Part shown: positions 17,238 to 27,361 of the stretch, piece by piece
Layout of the letters: every line of letters begins with the position of its first letter
How positions within the stretch are numbered: the stretch's first letter is position 1
Assembly (NCBI RefSeq): GCF_030369615.1
Contig: NZ_CP128494.1
Coordinates: forward strand, 2,561,501-2,625,500
Direction of reading: 5' to 3'
DNA length: 64,000 nt
From: Geobacillus stearothermophilus ATCC 12980
GTDB taxonomy: Bacteria > Bacillota > Bacilli > Bacillales > Anoxybacillaceae
Position numbers and translations under genes: made by a program
Notes under the pieces: model-generated
The model's input: only the letters and a program-made list of their open reading frames with translations
Told to the model about the DNA's origin: nothing
The model's database searches: none

Positions 17238-19631
17238 ATGTTTGCAAAAGTAAAGCAACTATTTGACGAAAGCGCGCGAGACGTGCAGCGTCTTGCCAAG
17301 CTGGCGGCGCAAATCAATGAATGGGAACCAACCATTTCTTCGCTGAGCGATGAACAACTGCGCCAAAAAACGGTTGTCTTCAAAGAACGGCTCGAACGCG
17401 GCGAGACGCTCGATGACATAAAAACCGAGGCGTTTGCCGTCGTCCGGGAGGCGGCGCGGCGCGTGCTCGGTCTGCGCCATTACGACGTGCAACTGATGGG
17501 CGGATTGGCGATGCATGAAGGAAACATCGCCGAAATGCAGACCGGGGAAGGAAAGACGTTGGCGGCCACTTTGCCAAGCTACTTGCACGCCCTCCTTGGA
17601 AAAGGCGTCCACATTATTACGGCCAACGAATATTTGGCGCGCCGGGACTGCGAACAAATGGGCCGTGTGTTCCGCTTTCTCGGCTTAACCGTCGGCCTGA
17701 ATGTGTCGCAAATGACGGCCAGCGAGAAAAAAGAAGCGTACGCGGCCGATATCACGTACGGCACCGGCACCGAGTTCGGCTTTGATTATTTGCGCGACAA
17801 CATGGTGTACCGCCTCGAAGATAAAGTGCAGCGCCCGCTGTATTACGCCATCATCGATGAAATCGACAGCATTTTAATCGACGAAGCGCGCACCCCGCTC
17901 ATTATCGCCAATAAATCGGGAATCGGAGCCGAATTGTTCCCGATTATGGCGCGCATCGTCCGCACCTTCGAAGAAGGAAAAGAGTATGAACGGTCTTTGG
18001 AGACGAAACAAATTTTCCTCACCGAAGAAGGGGCGCAAAAAATCGAGTGGGCGTTTGGCATCGACAATCTATACGACTGGGAGCATCACGTGCTGCTCCA
18101 TCATGCGATGCAGTCGCTGCGCGCTTGGTTTATCATGCGGCGGGATGTCGATTACATCGTCAAAAACGGCAAAGTGATGATCGTTGACCCGTTCACCGGC
18201 CGGGTGATGGAAGGACGCTCGTTCAGCGACGGCCTGCATCAAGCCATTGAAGCGAAAGAAGGTGTGGAAATCACCGAAGAAAACGACATCCAAGCCACGA
18301 TTACGATCCAAAACTATTTTCGCATGTATGAGAAGCTAGCCGGGATGACCGGCAGCGCTACGCCGTCGAAAGAAGAATTTTGGCAAACGTACCAGCTGCG
18401 CGTTATTACGATTCCGACAAACCGGCCATCCCGCCGCACCGACTGGGACGACCTCGTCTACCAGACGTACGAGGCGAAAGTACGGAAAATTATCGACGAA
18501 GTGAAAAAAATGAATGCCATCGGCCGTCCCGTTCTCATCGGCACGACATCGGTCGCACAGTCGGAACGGTTGTCAGCGGCGTTTTCGAAAGCAGGCATCC
18601 CTCACCACCTGCTCAATGCCAAAACGGAGGAAGAAGAAGCGCGCATCATCGCGACCGCCGGGCAAAAAGGGCAAGTGATGATCGCGACCAATATGGCCGG
18701 GCGCGGGACCGACATTTTGCTTGGAGAAGGCGTCAAGGAACTTGGCGGGCTGCACATCATCGGCACAGAGCGGCATGAAAGCCATCGCATTGATATGCAG
18801 CTGCGCGGCCGGGCAGGACGCCAAGGGGATCCGGGGTCTTCCCAGTTTATCATTTCGCTGGAGGATGATTTATTTCAGCTGTACGATCAAGAGGAGCTGG
18901 AAAAATGGCGAAGCAAAGTCAAGACGGATGAAACCGGGCTCATCGTGTCGCCCGACCCGATCAAGTTCGTCCAAAAAGTGCAAACAACGATCGAAAACGC
19001 CCATTATTCGGCGCGATTGCATTTATTGAAATTGGACACCGTGATCGACCAACAAAGCAAAGTCATCTACCATATGCGCGATCGCGTCTTGGCGCTGAAG
19101 CAAGCAGAGGTGCTGTCCGAGCTCCTTCGGCACATTCAGCGTTATATCACGCAAACGATCGACCGTTATTGTCCGGAAAACGTCTTTTTTGAAGAGTGGA
19201 ACATCGAAGGACTGCACAACGAGCTGCGCCGTGCCTTTTTCCGGTTTGCCTATCCGATTGATGATCTTCGCCATAAGCAAAAAGAAGAAATCGCCCAACT
19301 TGTTTGGGACGAATACCAATCGCTTGAAGCGGCGCTCGCCGATCTTCCGTGCGACGAAGAACAAACGATGCGGCTTAAGCATTTGATGGTTGAAACCATC
19401 GACGCCCACTGGATTCGCCACTTAAATCAACTGAATGTATTAAAAGAGGGGATTCATTTGCGCAGCTACGGCCAAGAGGATCCGTACCGCGCCTTTGAAA
19501 TGGACGCCTACCGCGAATTCGTCGCGCTGCAGCAAGCGATCGACGCCGGCATTTGCACGAAAGCCATGAACTATTTGAAAAGCCAGTTTGTCATCGATGA
19601 CGAAGCGGCCGCCGCCGCGAACGAACCATAA
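17238..19631 (+). CDS. secA2: Accessory Sec translocase ATPase SecA2
   Basis: ATP-driven motor that pushes selected precursors through SecYEG. The 797-residue protein has the DEAD-type motor with Walker A M-Q-T-G-E-G-K-T (about residue 100), Walker B I-D-E-I-D-S (about 208), the second motor domain with [10 protein letters not shown] and [11 protein letters not shown], and wing/scaffold domains. It ends without the Cys-rich zinc tail of housekeeping SecA and is shorter, as expected for SecA2. The next gene is an accessory-Sec S-layer assembly protein; in Bacillus anthracis that pair exports S-layer subunits, so the broken S-layer gene at 47.8-52.7 kb is the likely former client. Confidence 0.92.
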   Translation: MFAKVKQLFDESARDVQRLAKLAAQINEWEPTISSLSDEQLRQKTVVFKERLERGETLDDIKTEAFAVVREAARRVLGLRHYDVQLMGGLAMHEGNIAEMQTGEGKTLAATLPSYLHALLGKGVHIITANEYLARRDCEQMGRVFRFLGLTVGLNVSQMTASEKKEAYAADITYGTGTEFGFDYLRDNMVYRLEDKVQRPLYYAIIDEIDSILIDEARTPLIIANKSGIGAELFPIMARIVRTFEEGKEYERSLETKQIFLTEEGAQKIEWAFGIDNLYDWEHHVLLHHAMQSLRAWFIMRRDVDYIVKNGKVMIVDPFTGRVMEGRSFSDGLHQAIEAKEGVEITEENDIQATITIQNYFRMYEKLAGMTGSATPSKEEFWQTYQLRVITIPTNRPSRRTDWDDLVYQTYEAKVRKIIDEVKKMNAIGRPVLIGTTSVAQSERLSAAFSKAGIPHHLLNAKTEEEEARIIATAGQKGQVMIATNMAGRGTDILLGEGVKELGGLHIIGTERHESHRIDMQLRGRAGRQGDPGSSQFIISLEDDLFQLYDQEELEKWRSKVKTDETGLIVSPDPIKFVQKVQTTIENAHYSARLHLLKLDTVIDQQSKVIYHMRDRVLALKQAEVLSELLRHIQRYITQTIDRYCPENVFFEEWNIEGLHNELRRAFFRFAYPIDDLRHKQKEEIAQLVWDEYQSLEAALADLPCDEEQTMRLKHLMVETIDAHWIRHLNQLNVLKEGIHLRSYGQEDPYRAFEMDAYREFVALQQAIDAGICTKAMNYLKSQFVIDDEAAAAANEP

Positions 19632-19669
19632 CCGCGGCGCAGCACGCCGCCTCGTAAAGGAGGTTCCCT

Positions 19670-20563
19670 ATGATTTTCCGACGAAAACAACGCACGCAAC
19701 CGGAAGCCGAGCTGCCGGCGCAACATGTCAAACAGCCGGAGGTCGGAACGAAAACGACGCTGTCGTTTCATCCGGACTGGCAGCTGTCTCCGGAAGAAAC
19801 GTACGTCTATCGCTTTTACCACGAACAGCTGCCGCCGCTTCAGCCAAACCAAATTTCCATTTCCGGCGTCAAGCTGGTCGAATACAACGATGGGTTTGTC
19901 GCTGTCGCCATTTTGCGCAACACGCTGCCGAAGCCGGTTCGCTTTGAACGAATCCGCCTGTTGCTGCTTGACGAGGATGGCACGGCGATTGCCCGCAAAG
20001 AGTTTGATATGAGCGCTTTCGGCGAACTGCCGCCAATGACGGCCCGCCCGTGGCGGTTTTTGTTCGCCGCCGAGGACAAGCTCGTCGATCAGTTGCCTCA
20101 AGATGGATGGAAGATCGCCTTTGAACTGACACCGCGGCATCGGCTCGATCTAGAGGAAAGCTGGGAGCAGACGCTGTCGGCCAAGCAGCGCCAACAGCTG
20201 CAAGCCCTCGTTGACTCGGTTCCGCCTCCCGCTCCCGGAGAGGTGAACTTCATGGGCATTGAAGCGAAACAGCTGCCTTCCGGTGAACTAGGCGTCACGT
20301 TGCTCATTCGCAACGGCAGCGACAAACATATCCATTTTGAACAAATCCCGCTTGAAGTGCGGGATTATGCTGGCGATATCGTCGCCCGCGGATTATTTCC
20401 GTGCCATCTGGAAGTGAAAGCCCACACCAGCAAACCATGGACGTTCCTCTTCCCACCGGAATTGCTGCGCAAAGCAGAACCGGATTGGACGTCCTGGAAG
20501 GTGACGATCCCATCCTCCCCGGCACAGAGCGAAAAGCAAGAAACGCAATCAAGCGAGGAGTAA
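19670..20563 (+). CDS. slaP: Accessory Sec system S-layer assembly protein
   Basis: Protein of 297 residues without signal peptide or membrane segment, so probably cytoplasmic. It contains two tandem SLAP repeats, about residues 25-150 and 160-285, each with a W-x-L/Q start, a long beta region and a K/R-P-W-x-F-L-F motif (A-R-P-W-R-F-L-F in the first, S-K-P-W-T-F-L-F in the second). This duplicated domain defines the assembly factor encoded beside secA2 in Bacillus, needed together with SecA2 for S-layer protein secretion. It starts 38 bases after secA2 with a strong GGAGGT site and is followed by a terminator, so secA2-slaP is a two-gene operon. Confidence 0.87.
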   Translation: MIFRRKQRTQPEAELPAQHVKQPEVGTKTTLSFHPDWQLSPEETYVYRFYHEQLPPLQPNQISISGVKLVEYNDGFVAVAILRNTLPKPVRFERIRLLLLDEDGTAIARKEFDMSAFGELPPMTARPWRFLFAAEDKLVDQLPQDGWKIAFELTPRHRLDLEESWEQTLSAKQRQQLQALVDSVPPPAPGEVNFMGIEAKQLPSGELGVTLLIRNGSDKHIHFEQIPLEVRDYAGDIVARGLFPCHLEVKAHTSKPWTFLFPPELLRKAEPDWTSWKVTIPSSPAQSEKQETQSSEE

Positions 20564-20570
20564 CCGGCAA

Positions 20571-20620
20571 AAAGCTGGCCCCCATGGTCGCCAAACGACC
20601 GATGGAGGCCAGCTTTCTTT
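20571..20620 (+). terminator. Terminator of the secA2-slaP operon
   Basis: AAAGCTGGCC pairs with GGCCAGCTTT, followed by CTTT. It lies 8 bases after the slaP stop. Confidence 0.8.
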
Positions 20621-20735
20621 GCATCGTTCCGTTCAAAACGACCGCGCTCCCGTTGTCCGTTGAGCCTTAGACGCAACAGCCGAACATTGCATCATCAAGA
20701 ACGACGGCTATCCAACCCATCTCGACGGGAGGGCC

Positions 20736-22148
20736 TTATTTCGTAGAAGCAGCGGTTTGAATCTCCATGTAAGCACCTTTTTTCATCGCCACGCCGTCTT
20801 TGCTTTTCAACACCGGCGGAATGACCAATAAATAGCTCTGCCCTTTGGCCAGCTTCGCTGCCGGTTTGATCAAAAGCTCCGTACCCCGGCGGATTTGCGC
20901 CGTCACCGCCGCTTCCCGTCCGCCTAATTGATACAATTTTACTCCGCTTACCGCGGTATTGGCGAGCGGACGAGAGAAGCGGACGACAAACGTCTTATCG
21001 ACCGGCGCATTGCGCAGCTTGCCGAGCGACTGATACCCTTTCAGCTGGCCAATCAGCAAATCGCGGTGAGCGGCATACAGCTCTTTCCCAACAACCGTCG
21101 GCACATCCGGCTTCACCCCAACATGATGAATCGGCGTCCCTTTTGGCGAGAAAAAGTGGGCGACGGTCAACTTCAACATGCTGCCGTCCGACAGCTCAAA
21201 CATTTCCTGCATCGATCCTTTGCCAAACGTCCGTTGCCCATACAAAACGGCCGCCTTTTGCTCCTTCACCGCCGCCGCCAACATTTCCGACGCGCTCGCG
21301 CTCGACGCGTTGACAAGCAGCCGGATCGGACCCGCCATTTGCACCGGCTGTTTGACAGCGGCATACACTTCTGGGTGATTCGAACGGTCGCGCAACTGAA
21401 ACGCCTGTTTCACATTCGGGAAAAAGCCGGCGATTTGCTGCGCCGTTTCCACATATCCCCCCGGATTGTCGCGGAGGTCAAAAATCCACCCTTTCACCCC
21501 GCTTAACGAGCGAATGGCGCGTTCGATCTCAGCAGGCGCTGTCTCATCAAAACTATATAGCTGAATATAGCCGATATTCCCTGCCAGCCGTTTGAACTCC
21601 ACGTTCGGCCAGTCGATTTTTTCCTGCTTGATGGTGACGCTGACGGTTTCCTCGGTCGACGGCCGCCAAACGGTTACGGCCACCGTCGTTCCTTCTTCCC
21701 CTGCGATCAAGCTCAATACTTTTTCCATTGTCTCATTCGTTACCGGCTGCCCGTCAACAGCCTGAATCACATCGCCCGGCTGCAGTCCGGCGCGGGCGGC
21801 TGGCCCATTGTCCAAGACAGACATGATGTGGACGCCGTTCTCATCTTCCTCAATCATCACGCCGATGCCGACAGACTCCATATCAATCCACTTCAAAAAT
21901 TCCTCGTATTCTTCCTTTGTCATATAGGCAGAATACGGGTCAAGCTGTTTGACAATATCTTGCGGGGTGCTCGCCTTCAGCACTTGATCGCTCACTGGTT
22001 CCACATAATACTGGCGGACAATTTTCCGCACTTCTTCGAGCACCTTCGTTGACGCCGGAGCCGTCGCCGCCTCCGCCGGCGGACTCCAAACCGAAAATGA
22101 GGCCGCAAGCAATAGAAGAGCCGCCGCCCATCGCTGAATCACCTTCAT
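20736..22148 (-). CDS. Exported S41 family C-terminal processing protease with PDZ domain
   Basis: Exported serine protease of 470 residues. Signal peptide at about 1-27 (ending PPAEA-ATA), an N-terminal helical region, a PDZ domain (about 95-180, with GIGVMIEEDENG and GLQPGDVIQAVDGQPV), then the S41 peptidase domain (about 190-380) with L-R-D-N-P-G-G, the nucleophile serine in S-A-S-A-S-E and the lysine in F-G-K-G-S. A C-terminal beta domain of about 90 residues is added. ATG codons at 22154 and 22148 are possible; GAGGAG spacing favours 22148. It lies 31 bases after the SbsC-N-like gene, so the two probably form one operon, suggesting processing of surface proteins. Confidence 0.85.
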   Translation of the reverse strand: MKVIQRWAAALLLLAASFSVWSPPAEAATAPASTKVLEEVRKIVRQYYVEPVSDQVLKASTPQDIVKQLDPYSAYMTKEEYEEFLKWIDMESVGIGVMIEEDENGVHIMSVLDNGPAARAGLQPGDVIQAVDGQPVTNETMEKVLSLIAGEEGTTVAVTVWRPSTEETVSVTIKQEKIDWPNVEFKRLAGNIGYIQLYSFDETAPAEIERAIRSLSGVKGWIFDLRDNPGGYVETAQQIAGFFPNVKQAFQLRDRSNHPEVYAAVKQPVQMAGPIRLLVNASSASASEMLAAAVKEQKAAVLYGQRTFGKGSMQEMFELSDGSMLKLTVAHFFSPKGTPIHHVGVKPDVPTVVGKELYAAHRDLLIGQLKGYQSLGKLRNAPVDKTFVVRFSRPLANTAVSGVKLYQLGGREAAVTAQIRRGTELLIKPAAKLAKGQSYLLVIPPVLKSKDGVAMKKGAYMEIQTAASTK

Positions 22149-22179
22149 ATCCATCTCTCCTCTCCCGACATGCGCCAGT

Positions 22180-22920
22180 TTATTCGATATCGACATCTAA
22201 GACAACCGGCGCTTTAAAATCATCGATATACACCGCCAGCTGCTTGCGCGTCGCCGCATCCACCACGTTTGGCAGCCACCGGTCGCAAAGCGACAGCAAC
22301 CGCTCCGCCCGCGCGATATCCCCTTCATCATACGCATCAAGCAACTTGTCCATGGCTTTCATAATATTGATGGGATCATACGCGCGCTGCTTGACAGCCA
22401 AAGCCGGGCGTTGAAACCATCCTTCCATCTTTTCGCGCAGCGACGCTCCCGGAACGCGGCCGATGAGAATCGCTGTTTTGCGAATTTGATATTCCAGCGG
22501 ACCGTAGGAATCGTACACAACATCCACATCCCCCGTCCGCAGCGCCCAGTCGACGTTGGCCGCCAAGGCGCGCAATCGCTCCCCGCTTTCGACCGCGCTG
22601 ATATAGGCGGAAGCCTTTTTCATCGTCTGTTCTCCGGCCGCGATCCGTTTTTCCAACTGCGCCCTTGCCGTTTGCGGACGCACGCGCGCCACTTCTTTTT
22701 TTGCCGCCTCATAATCGCGTTTGACTTGGTTGAAGAGACGGTACGGCTTGGACCATTGATTGGCTTTCATCGCCCGCTCAAGCTGGGCGGCATGCTGTTC
22801 AAGCCTCTCCACATTCGGGAACGAGGCCGCTTCCACCTGAACAGTCAACAGCGAAAACGACAACCAAAACACCGCCAGCCATCCGATGATGGAAAATGCT
22901 TTTCTCCGTTTTCTCCTCAC
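22180..22920 (-). CDS. Exported helical protein resembling the SbsC N-terminal wall-binding domain
   Basis: Exported, almost wholly alpha-helical protein of 246 residues with a signal peptide at about 1-31. Its sequence lines up by eye with residues of the S-layer protein's N-terminal domain encoded at 50.3-52.7 kb: the segment Y-E/Q-I-R-K-T-A-I-L-I-G-R-V-P-G parallels Y-E-L-K-T-R-T-V-I-L-D-R-V-Y-G, and M-K-A-M-D-K-L-L-D-A-Y-D-E-G-D-I-A-R-A parallels M-K-A-R-E-A-Q-D-A-V-K-A-G-N-L-D-K-A. In SbsC this region binds the SCWP, so the protein may be a free-standing polymer binder. GTG start with AGGTG five bases upstream. The homology is my alignment by eye. Confidence 0.65.
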   Translation of the reverse strand: MRRKRRKAFSIIGWLAVFWLSFSLLTVQVEAASFPNVERLEQHAAQLERAMKANQWSKPYRLFNQVKRDYEAAKKEVARVRPQTARAQLEKRIAAGEQTMKKASAYISAVESGERLRALAANVDWALRTGDVDVVYDSYGPLEYQIRKTAILIGRVPGASLREKMEGWFQRPALAVKQRAYDPINIMKAMDKLLDAYDEGDIARAERLLSLCDRWLPNVVDAATRKQLAVYIDDFKAPVVLDVDIE

Positions 22921-23034
22921 ACTTTCACCTGCTATCTACAAAAATATAAAACATGTATTTCAATTTTACTGGAAAAGACACAAAATGAAAATATGTTCTG
23001 AAAAAAATCGAACTTAAGCCCTTCCAAGCATAAA

Positions 23035-23081
23035 TAAGGCTGACTCTTCAGCCACCTTTTTGACTGTCAGAGCCAGCCTTG
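23035..23081 (-). terminator. Terminator of the 133-residue protein gene
   Basis: AAGGCTGGCTCTGAC pairs with GAGTCAGCCTT on the minus strand, just after the stop of the gene at 23083. The trailing sequence is AT-rich. Confidence 0.65.
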
Positions 23082-23082
23082 A

Positions 23083-23484
23083 TCAACGAAAGTCCGGCCA
23101 GTTCGTTTGCTGCTGATCCCCGTCGATTTTGCTCAGCGTCCGGTAGCGAAACGGAATGATGGCCTGTTCTGGCTTTCCAAGAAACTCTTTCGCCCATTCG
23201 AACGGAATCAAATCGAACTGTTCCTTGTTTTCGGCAATGAAATAGACGCCGACGACTCTTCCTTGTTGATTGAGGTCAATTGTCAAAAAAGCCGGGTAAT
23301 ACGTGCCGTCTTGCGCCCACAGCACCGCTTTGGCCGTCACCAGGCCGTCCCCTTCGTCTTCCACATCCGGATTGGCGATTCGCTCCAACACTTTGATCGC
23401 CCATCCTTGTTTTTTATATCCTCCGACCAGCTTCGGCGGGTTTTTCCGCAACTGCTCCAACAACGTTTGTTCGTCCATCGTCAA
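23083..23484 (-). CDS. Conserved-looking cytoplasmic protein, unknown
   Basis: 133-residue soluble protein, no signal peptide or membrane segment, no family recognised. It is acidic, with a beta-rich middle (A-K-A-V-L-W-A-Q-D-G-T-Y-Y-P-A-F-L-T-I-D) and the pattern G-R-V-V-G-V-Y-F-I-A-E. GGGAGG stands seven bases before a TTG at 23484, which fits better than the ATG at 23478. It has its own terminator and sits between the SbsC-N-like and phosphodiester glycosidase genes, all on the minus strand. Confidence 0.65.
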   Translation of the reverse strand: MTMDEQTLLEQLRKNPPKLVGGYKKQGWAIKVLERIANPDVEDEGDGLVTAKAVLWAQDGTYYPAFLTIDLNQQGRVVGVYFIAENKEQFDLIPFEWAKEFLGKPEQAIIPFRYRTLSKIDGDQQQTNWPDFR

Positions 23485-23667
23485 GCTTTTGCCTCCCTTG
23501 CGGTTTGCCTATCCACTCGTTTTATAATATATACAATACTTTTCAGAGAAATGCAAATGCCCAGAAGAACAGCATGCAAGGACTTTCACGATTTCGGAAC
23601 CACTATCGATGAGCAACATCCCTTGTTCATTCACCATCCTTCTAGGCGAGCAGGGGAGGCGAGCGCA

Positions 23668-25626
23668 TCAGCGGAAGATGGCGCGAAGGCCGTCGATATA
23701 AATCGCTCCGGCGTTTTTCCGTCCCGCTTCCGTTTCCATATAACGCACCGGCATCTCCAGCATGAGCGGAAGCGCGACATCGCTAGGCACAGCGGCCTGC
23801 ACATATTTCCAACCGATCCAATCGACATGGCGGGCAAAATCGATCCAAATGCGGCGCCCGCTTCCATCCTGCAGCTGGGCGCGCAGCCAATGGCCGCTTC
23901 CGTCTCCATACACCCACATGCCAATCGCTTGCGGCCGTTTCGAAATCCAAATCGCTTCCTCCCGACTAGCATAGACGCCGGATGTCCCTGGCATCCCGCG
24001 AAAATCATATGAAATTTTCAGCGCCTGCTTTCCTTCTCTCACCTTTTCTGTCGTCCGCTCGACCGCAGCCCCCACATAGTTGACGCCCGATGCATTCCAC
24101 TTCAACTCGTTCTCAAAATCATCAAGCACTTCTTCGCTTTCCCCGTTCTCTTGCGTCTCTTTGTACACAACAAGAAGCGCATTCGCCACCGGACGCGCAA
24201 ATCCATCAGACGGCTTGTTTTCGACTTTGAGCTGCCCGTTTGGCTGGCGGACGACAAAGGTCGAAGAACCGCCGCCATCGAGCGTCATCGCATCGACGGC
24301 GCCAAGCTCATGCATCAGTTTGGCCAGCTCATTCAACGTCATGCCTTGGCTATGAGCAGGCTGGCGGCCATCGACAACGACGAGCATGACATTTCCGTTC
24401 TTGTCAATGCCGACGGCTGTACGCGGATGGACTCCTTTAATCGAAAACGGCTGCACTTTTCCATCCGCCACCAACCGGTATCGGCCGCCGAGCGCTTCTT
24501 TCACCCCACTCCATTCGGGCTGGTCATACTGAAGGGAAATTTCCACCGCATCCCCTTCTTTCGCCTGCCGCAAATAGTCACTCGCCCGGCCATGGCCCGA
24601 TAGCACGAGCTCTCCAGGCTGGAGCGGTTCATTGCCTTGACCGACTACCACTTTCTTCACCGTTCCGGTGACCGTTCCATTCCCGTTCAACACCCCTTGT
24701 ACATTCGTCAGCACGACTTCCGTCCCAAGAGCGTTCGTTTTCGTGGAGGCAGCGAAATACGGGGTGTACAAAATCAACTGATGAGCGCGCCGCGGCTTGT
24801 TGATGCCATCGACGGGATATGAGCCTCCTTCTCCAATTCGAACGCCAATTTGAACATCTGGGTTTCCAATCATCGGCTTTCCATCAGCGCTGATGCCAAA
24901 AATCGTCCGTTCCGCCGCCGGCGTTGTATTCGTCATCACGATCTCTCCCCGGTGCACCATCAAATCGGTCGGCGAACCATCCTCTTTGAAATAATCGCCG
25001 TTCACCGCCGCCAGTACGATTCCGTCGCGGCCATCGTACCGTTTTGCCTGCTCAAGCACCGGTTCAATGCCAAGCACTTGATCATTGGACAGCGCCGTCT
25101 CAATGGCCAGCCTCTCATTCGACGTATCGATGTCAAGCTTGTACACATGCTGCTTGCCGCGCGCGCCGACGATTTCCATTTCCTCTTTTTCCACCCCGGA
25201 GGCGATGCGCGTCGACACCTCCTTTACCACCGTGCCGACCGCCAGTTGTTTCGCTCCGTACCACCCAGGATTGACAAGCTTCAGCTTCTCCTTTGACGGC
25301 GTTTTATACACAACATGCCCTTTGATATTGGTGACGTAATATCCACCGCCAACCCCGTATTGGCCGCCAAACGCCTCGTCATACGAATACACCCGGTACT
25401 GTTCTCCAGGCTGCAACACGCGGACAAACGTCAGCGCCCCGTTTTCCCGTTTCCATAGGTTAATCGGTTTCACGATCTCCAATTTTCCAATCTGCCCCTG
25501 CACGAGGCGCATGCCTTCCCAGTAGACGACATTCGCTCCGGCATCCGCTTCTGCCGCCTGCAGCGCCGTCCATGCGGCCAACACCGCCCCGACCCCAATG
25601 CGGATGATGTTCTTCGCTTTTCCCAC
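23668..25626 (-). CDS. Exported phosphodiester glycosidase-like protein with shared surface domain
   Basis: Exported 652-residue protein in three parts. After a signal peptide (about 1-30) comes the recurring surface domain (about 31-118: V-V-Y-W-E-G-M, G-Q-I-G-K-L, F-G-G-Q-Y-G-V-G-G-G-Y-Y-V, T-P-S-K-E-K-L). Next is a NAGPA/phosphodiester glycosidase domain (about 150-490), with T-A-V-G-I-D-K-N-G, V-V-D-G-R-Q and M-T-L-D-G-G-G-S-S-T typical of the family that removes 1-phospho-GlcNAc-type caps. Last is a beta-sandwich-like tail starting V-L-D-D-F-E, resembling carbohydrate-binding modules. It may trim or modify wall polysaccharide. GTG start. Confidence 0.82.
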   Translation of the reverse strand: MGKAKNIIRIGVGAVLAAWTALQAAEADAGANVVYWEGMRLVQGQIGKLEIVKPINLWKRENGALTFVRVLQPGEQYRVYSYDEAFGGQYGVGGGYYVTNIKGHVVYKTPSKEKLKLVNPGWYGAKQLAVGTVVKEVSTRIASGVEKEEMEIVGARGKQHVYKLDIDTSNERLAIETALSNDQVLGIEPVLEQAKRYDGRDGIVLAAVNGDYFKEDGSPTDLMVHRGEIVMTNTTPAAERTIFGISADGKPMIGNPDVQIGVRIGEGGSYPVDGINKPRRAHQLILYTPYFAASTKTNALGTEVVLTNVQGVLNGNGTVTGTVKKVVVGQGNEPLQPGELVLSGHGRASDYLRQAKEGDAVEISLQYDQPEWSGVKEALGGRYRLVADGKVQPFSIKGVHPRTAVGIDKNGNVMLVVVDGRQPAHSQGMTLNELAKLMHELGAVDAMTLDGGGSSTFVVRQPNGQLKVENKPSDGFARPVANALLVVYKETQENGESEEVLDDFENELKWNASGVNYVGAAVERTTEKVREGKQALKISYDFRGMPGTSGVYASREEAIWISKRPQAIGMWVYGDGSGHWLRAQLQDGSGRRIWIDFARHVDWIGWKYVQAAVPSDVALPLMLEMPVRYMETEAGRKNAGAIYIDGLRAIFR

Positions 25627-25724
25627 TAGTCCTATTTTCCTCTCTTTCTATCATTTTGTTGCCACTGATTCTATTATACGACAAACTTCTACAAAAAGGG
25701 GGATCATTTTCCATTTATTTAGTC

Positions 25725-25760
25725 CAAAAAAAAGAACGTCCCAGCACTGCTGGGACGCCC
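25725..25760 (-). terminator. Terminator of the CAP protein gene
   Basis: CGTCCCAGCA (25737-25746) pairs with TGCTGGGACG (25748-25757); on the minus strand it is followed by TTCTTTTTTTT. It lies 27 bases after the stop at 25787. Confidence 0.85.
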
Positions 25761-25786
25761 TGTAGAAGCGAAAACATCATCCGCGG

Positions 25787-27019
25787 TCACGGAGTATAAA
25801 ACTCTTGAGAGTAGTAGGGTTGATGAAATGAATTGAACGCCACCCCAACGCCGAGGCGGGTAAAGTCCGGATATAAAAGGTTTTGCCGATGACCGAGCGA
25901 GTGCATCCACGCTTCATGGACAAAAATCGCATCGTATTGTCCGTAGGCGATGTTCTCTCCCGCCACGCGATACGCGATGCCACGGCGCTTCAGGCGGTCA
26001 AACGGCGACAGGCCTTGCAAGTTCGTATGAGAGAAGTAGTGATGGACCGCCATATCTTCGCTATGTTCACGGGCGGCCGCCGCCGCCTTCGCATCCCACG
26101 CGAGCGCCGGAAGTCCGTGCAAGCGGCGCGCCGCATTTGCTAAATCAAAAATTTGATATTCATAGGCCGTGCGCAGCTCCTCCGTCGGCGTTCCGTAAAA
26201 CCCGGGCTTTTCATCCTCGAGCGCCCGATTGACGACAAGCACGCCATCCACCCGGTTGTTGTTGTACCGGTCATAAAAGAAGGTGACGTAGCGGCCGTTG
26301 ACAAGATAGGTCCCGTATTCGTCATTTTGAATGTCGTAGACGGCATCCTTTTTTTGGATGAAGGCGAGCGGCCGACCGTAGCGCGCTTCCACCACCGTTT
26401 TCGCCGTTCCGATGCCCGTTCCTTTTTTCGTTTGGACAATCGGCTGATTCGTGTACATCGCCGCCACCCGATCACGGTCATAGCTCACCATCAAAAAGTT
26501 TTTGTAACCGCCTTGATCATACGCCTCCCAATATAGGCCGTAGGCGTTTTTCGTCTTGCGCTTCGCCGTGCCGTACATCGCTTCGACCTTGGCGCGCGAG
26601 TCGCCGATCGCCACCCCGTTCATCGTGACATCCGCCATGCTTGTTTTCGCCTGCTGCACGCATAAAGCAGCGGCCAACTTCTCTCTTGACGGCGTTTCAT
26701 AGCGGACGCGGGCATCGTTCTTGATCCCATATCCTCGGCCGACACCAAAATAGCCGCCGCCTAGCGCGTACACGCGATACACCGCACCGCTTGGCAGCGT
26801 CTTCACTGCTTTGTTCGACAACCATAGCTCTGTCGGCGCCACCACCGTCACCCGGCCGATTTGCCCGGGCTTCAGTTCAGCACCGTCCCACCACACTTTT
26901 TCCGTGCCGACACGTTCTCCGCATCCCCCCGCCTTGACCATGGATGAACTCGGCATCCAAAGCCATCCGGCCGCCGCCAACAGCATTCCAATTGCCACGG
27001 CCTGCACCCATTTCCTCAC
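25787..27019 (-). CDS. Exported CAP-domain protein with shared surface domain
   Basis: Exported 410-residue protein. Signal peptide (about 1-30), then the recurring surface domain (about 40-118: V-W-W-D-G-A, G-Q-I-G-R-V, G-Y-F-G-V-G-R-G-Y, Y-E-T-P-S-R-E-K-L). A CAP-associated N-terminal domain follows (about 130-275), made of two G-x-S/K-x-x-V-E-x-x-Y-G repeats as in Bacillus YlbC. The C-terminus is a CAP/SCP domain (about 285-410) with H-S-E-D-M-A, H-Y-F-S-H-T-N and S-L-G-H-R-Q-N-L-L, which keep the usual histidines and glutamates. The role of bacterial CAP proteins is unsettled. GTG start with GGAAGGAG nine bases upstream. Confidence 0.87.
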   Translation of the reverse strand: MRKWVQAVAIGMLLAAAGWLWMPSSSMVKAGGCGERVGTEKVWWDGAELKPGQIGRVTVVAPTELWLSNKAVKTLPSGAVYRVYALGGGYFGVGRGYGIKNDARVRYETPSREKLAAALCVQQAKTSMADVTMNGVAIGDSRAKVEAMYGTAKRKTKNAYGLYWEAYDQGGYKNFLMVSYDRDRVAAMYTNQPIVQTKKGTGIGTAKTVVEARYGRPLAFIQKKDAVYDIQNDEYGTYLVNGRYVTFFYDRYNNNRVDGVLVVNRALEDEKPGFYGTPTEELRTAYEYQIFDLANAARRLHGLPALAWDAKAAAAAREHSEDMAVHHYFSHTNLQGLSPFDRLKRRGIAYRVAGENIAYGQYDAIFVHEAWMHSLGHRQNLLYPDFTRLGVGVAFNSFHQPYYSQEFYTP

Positions 27020-27361
27020 TTCCGCCCGCTCCTTCCTTTCTCTTTTTCTTTCATCATAGAGGTCTTTCCGTCAAAAGAAAAGAGAAAAAAGAATGATTTC
27101 GAAGAAAAAGAGGGGGCTTTGGTGGCGCAAAGGTCAACATTTCGTCAAACAAGCTTCTCACCGGACTTGGCTAAGGGGCGAAATATAGGTTAAAATGGAT
27201 CATATTATTCTTCCATTTTCGTGAGAGAGGAGCATACTTTATGAAGATCATGAAAAAATTTCTAACAGTCTCAGCGCTAAGCGCCGGAATCCTTCTGTCG
27301 CCATTTCACACCCACGATGCGCAAGCAAAAGTTTGGTGGAATGGCATGGAATTGGTGCAGG

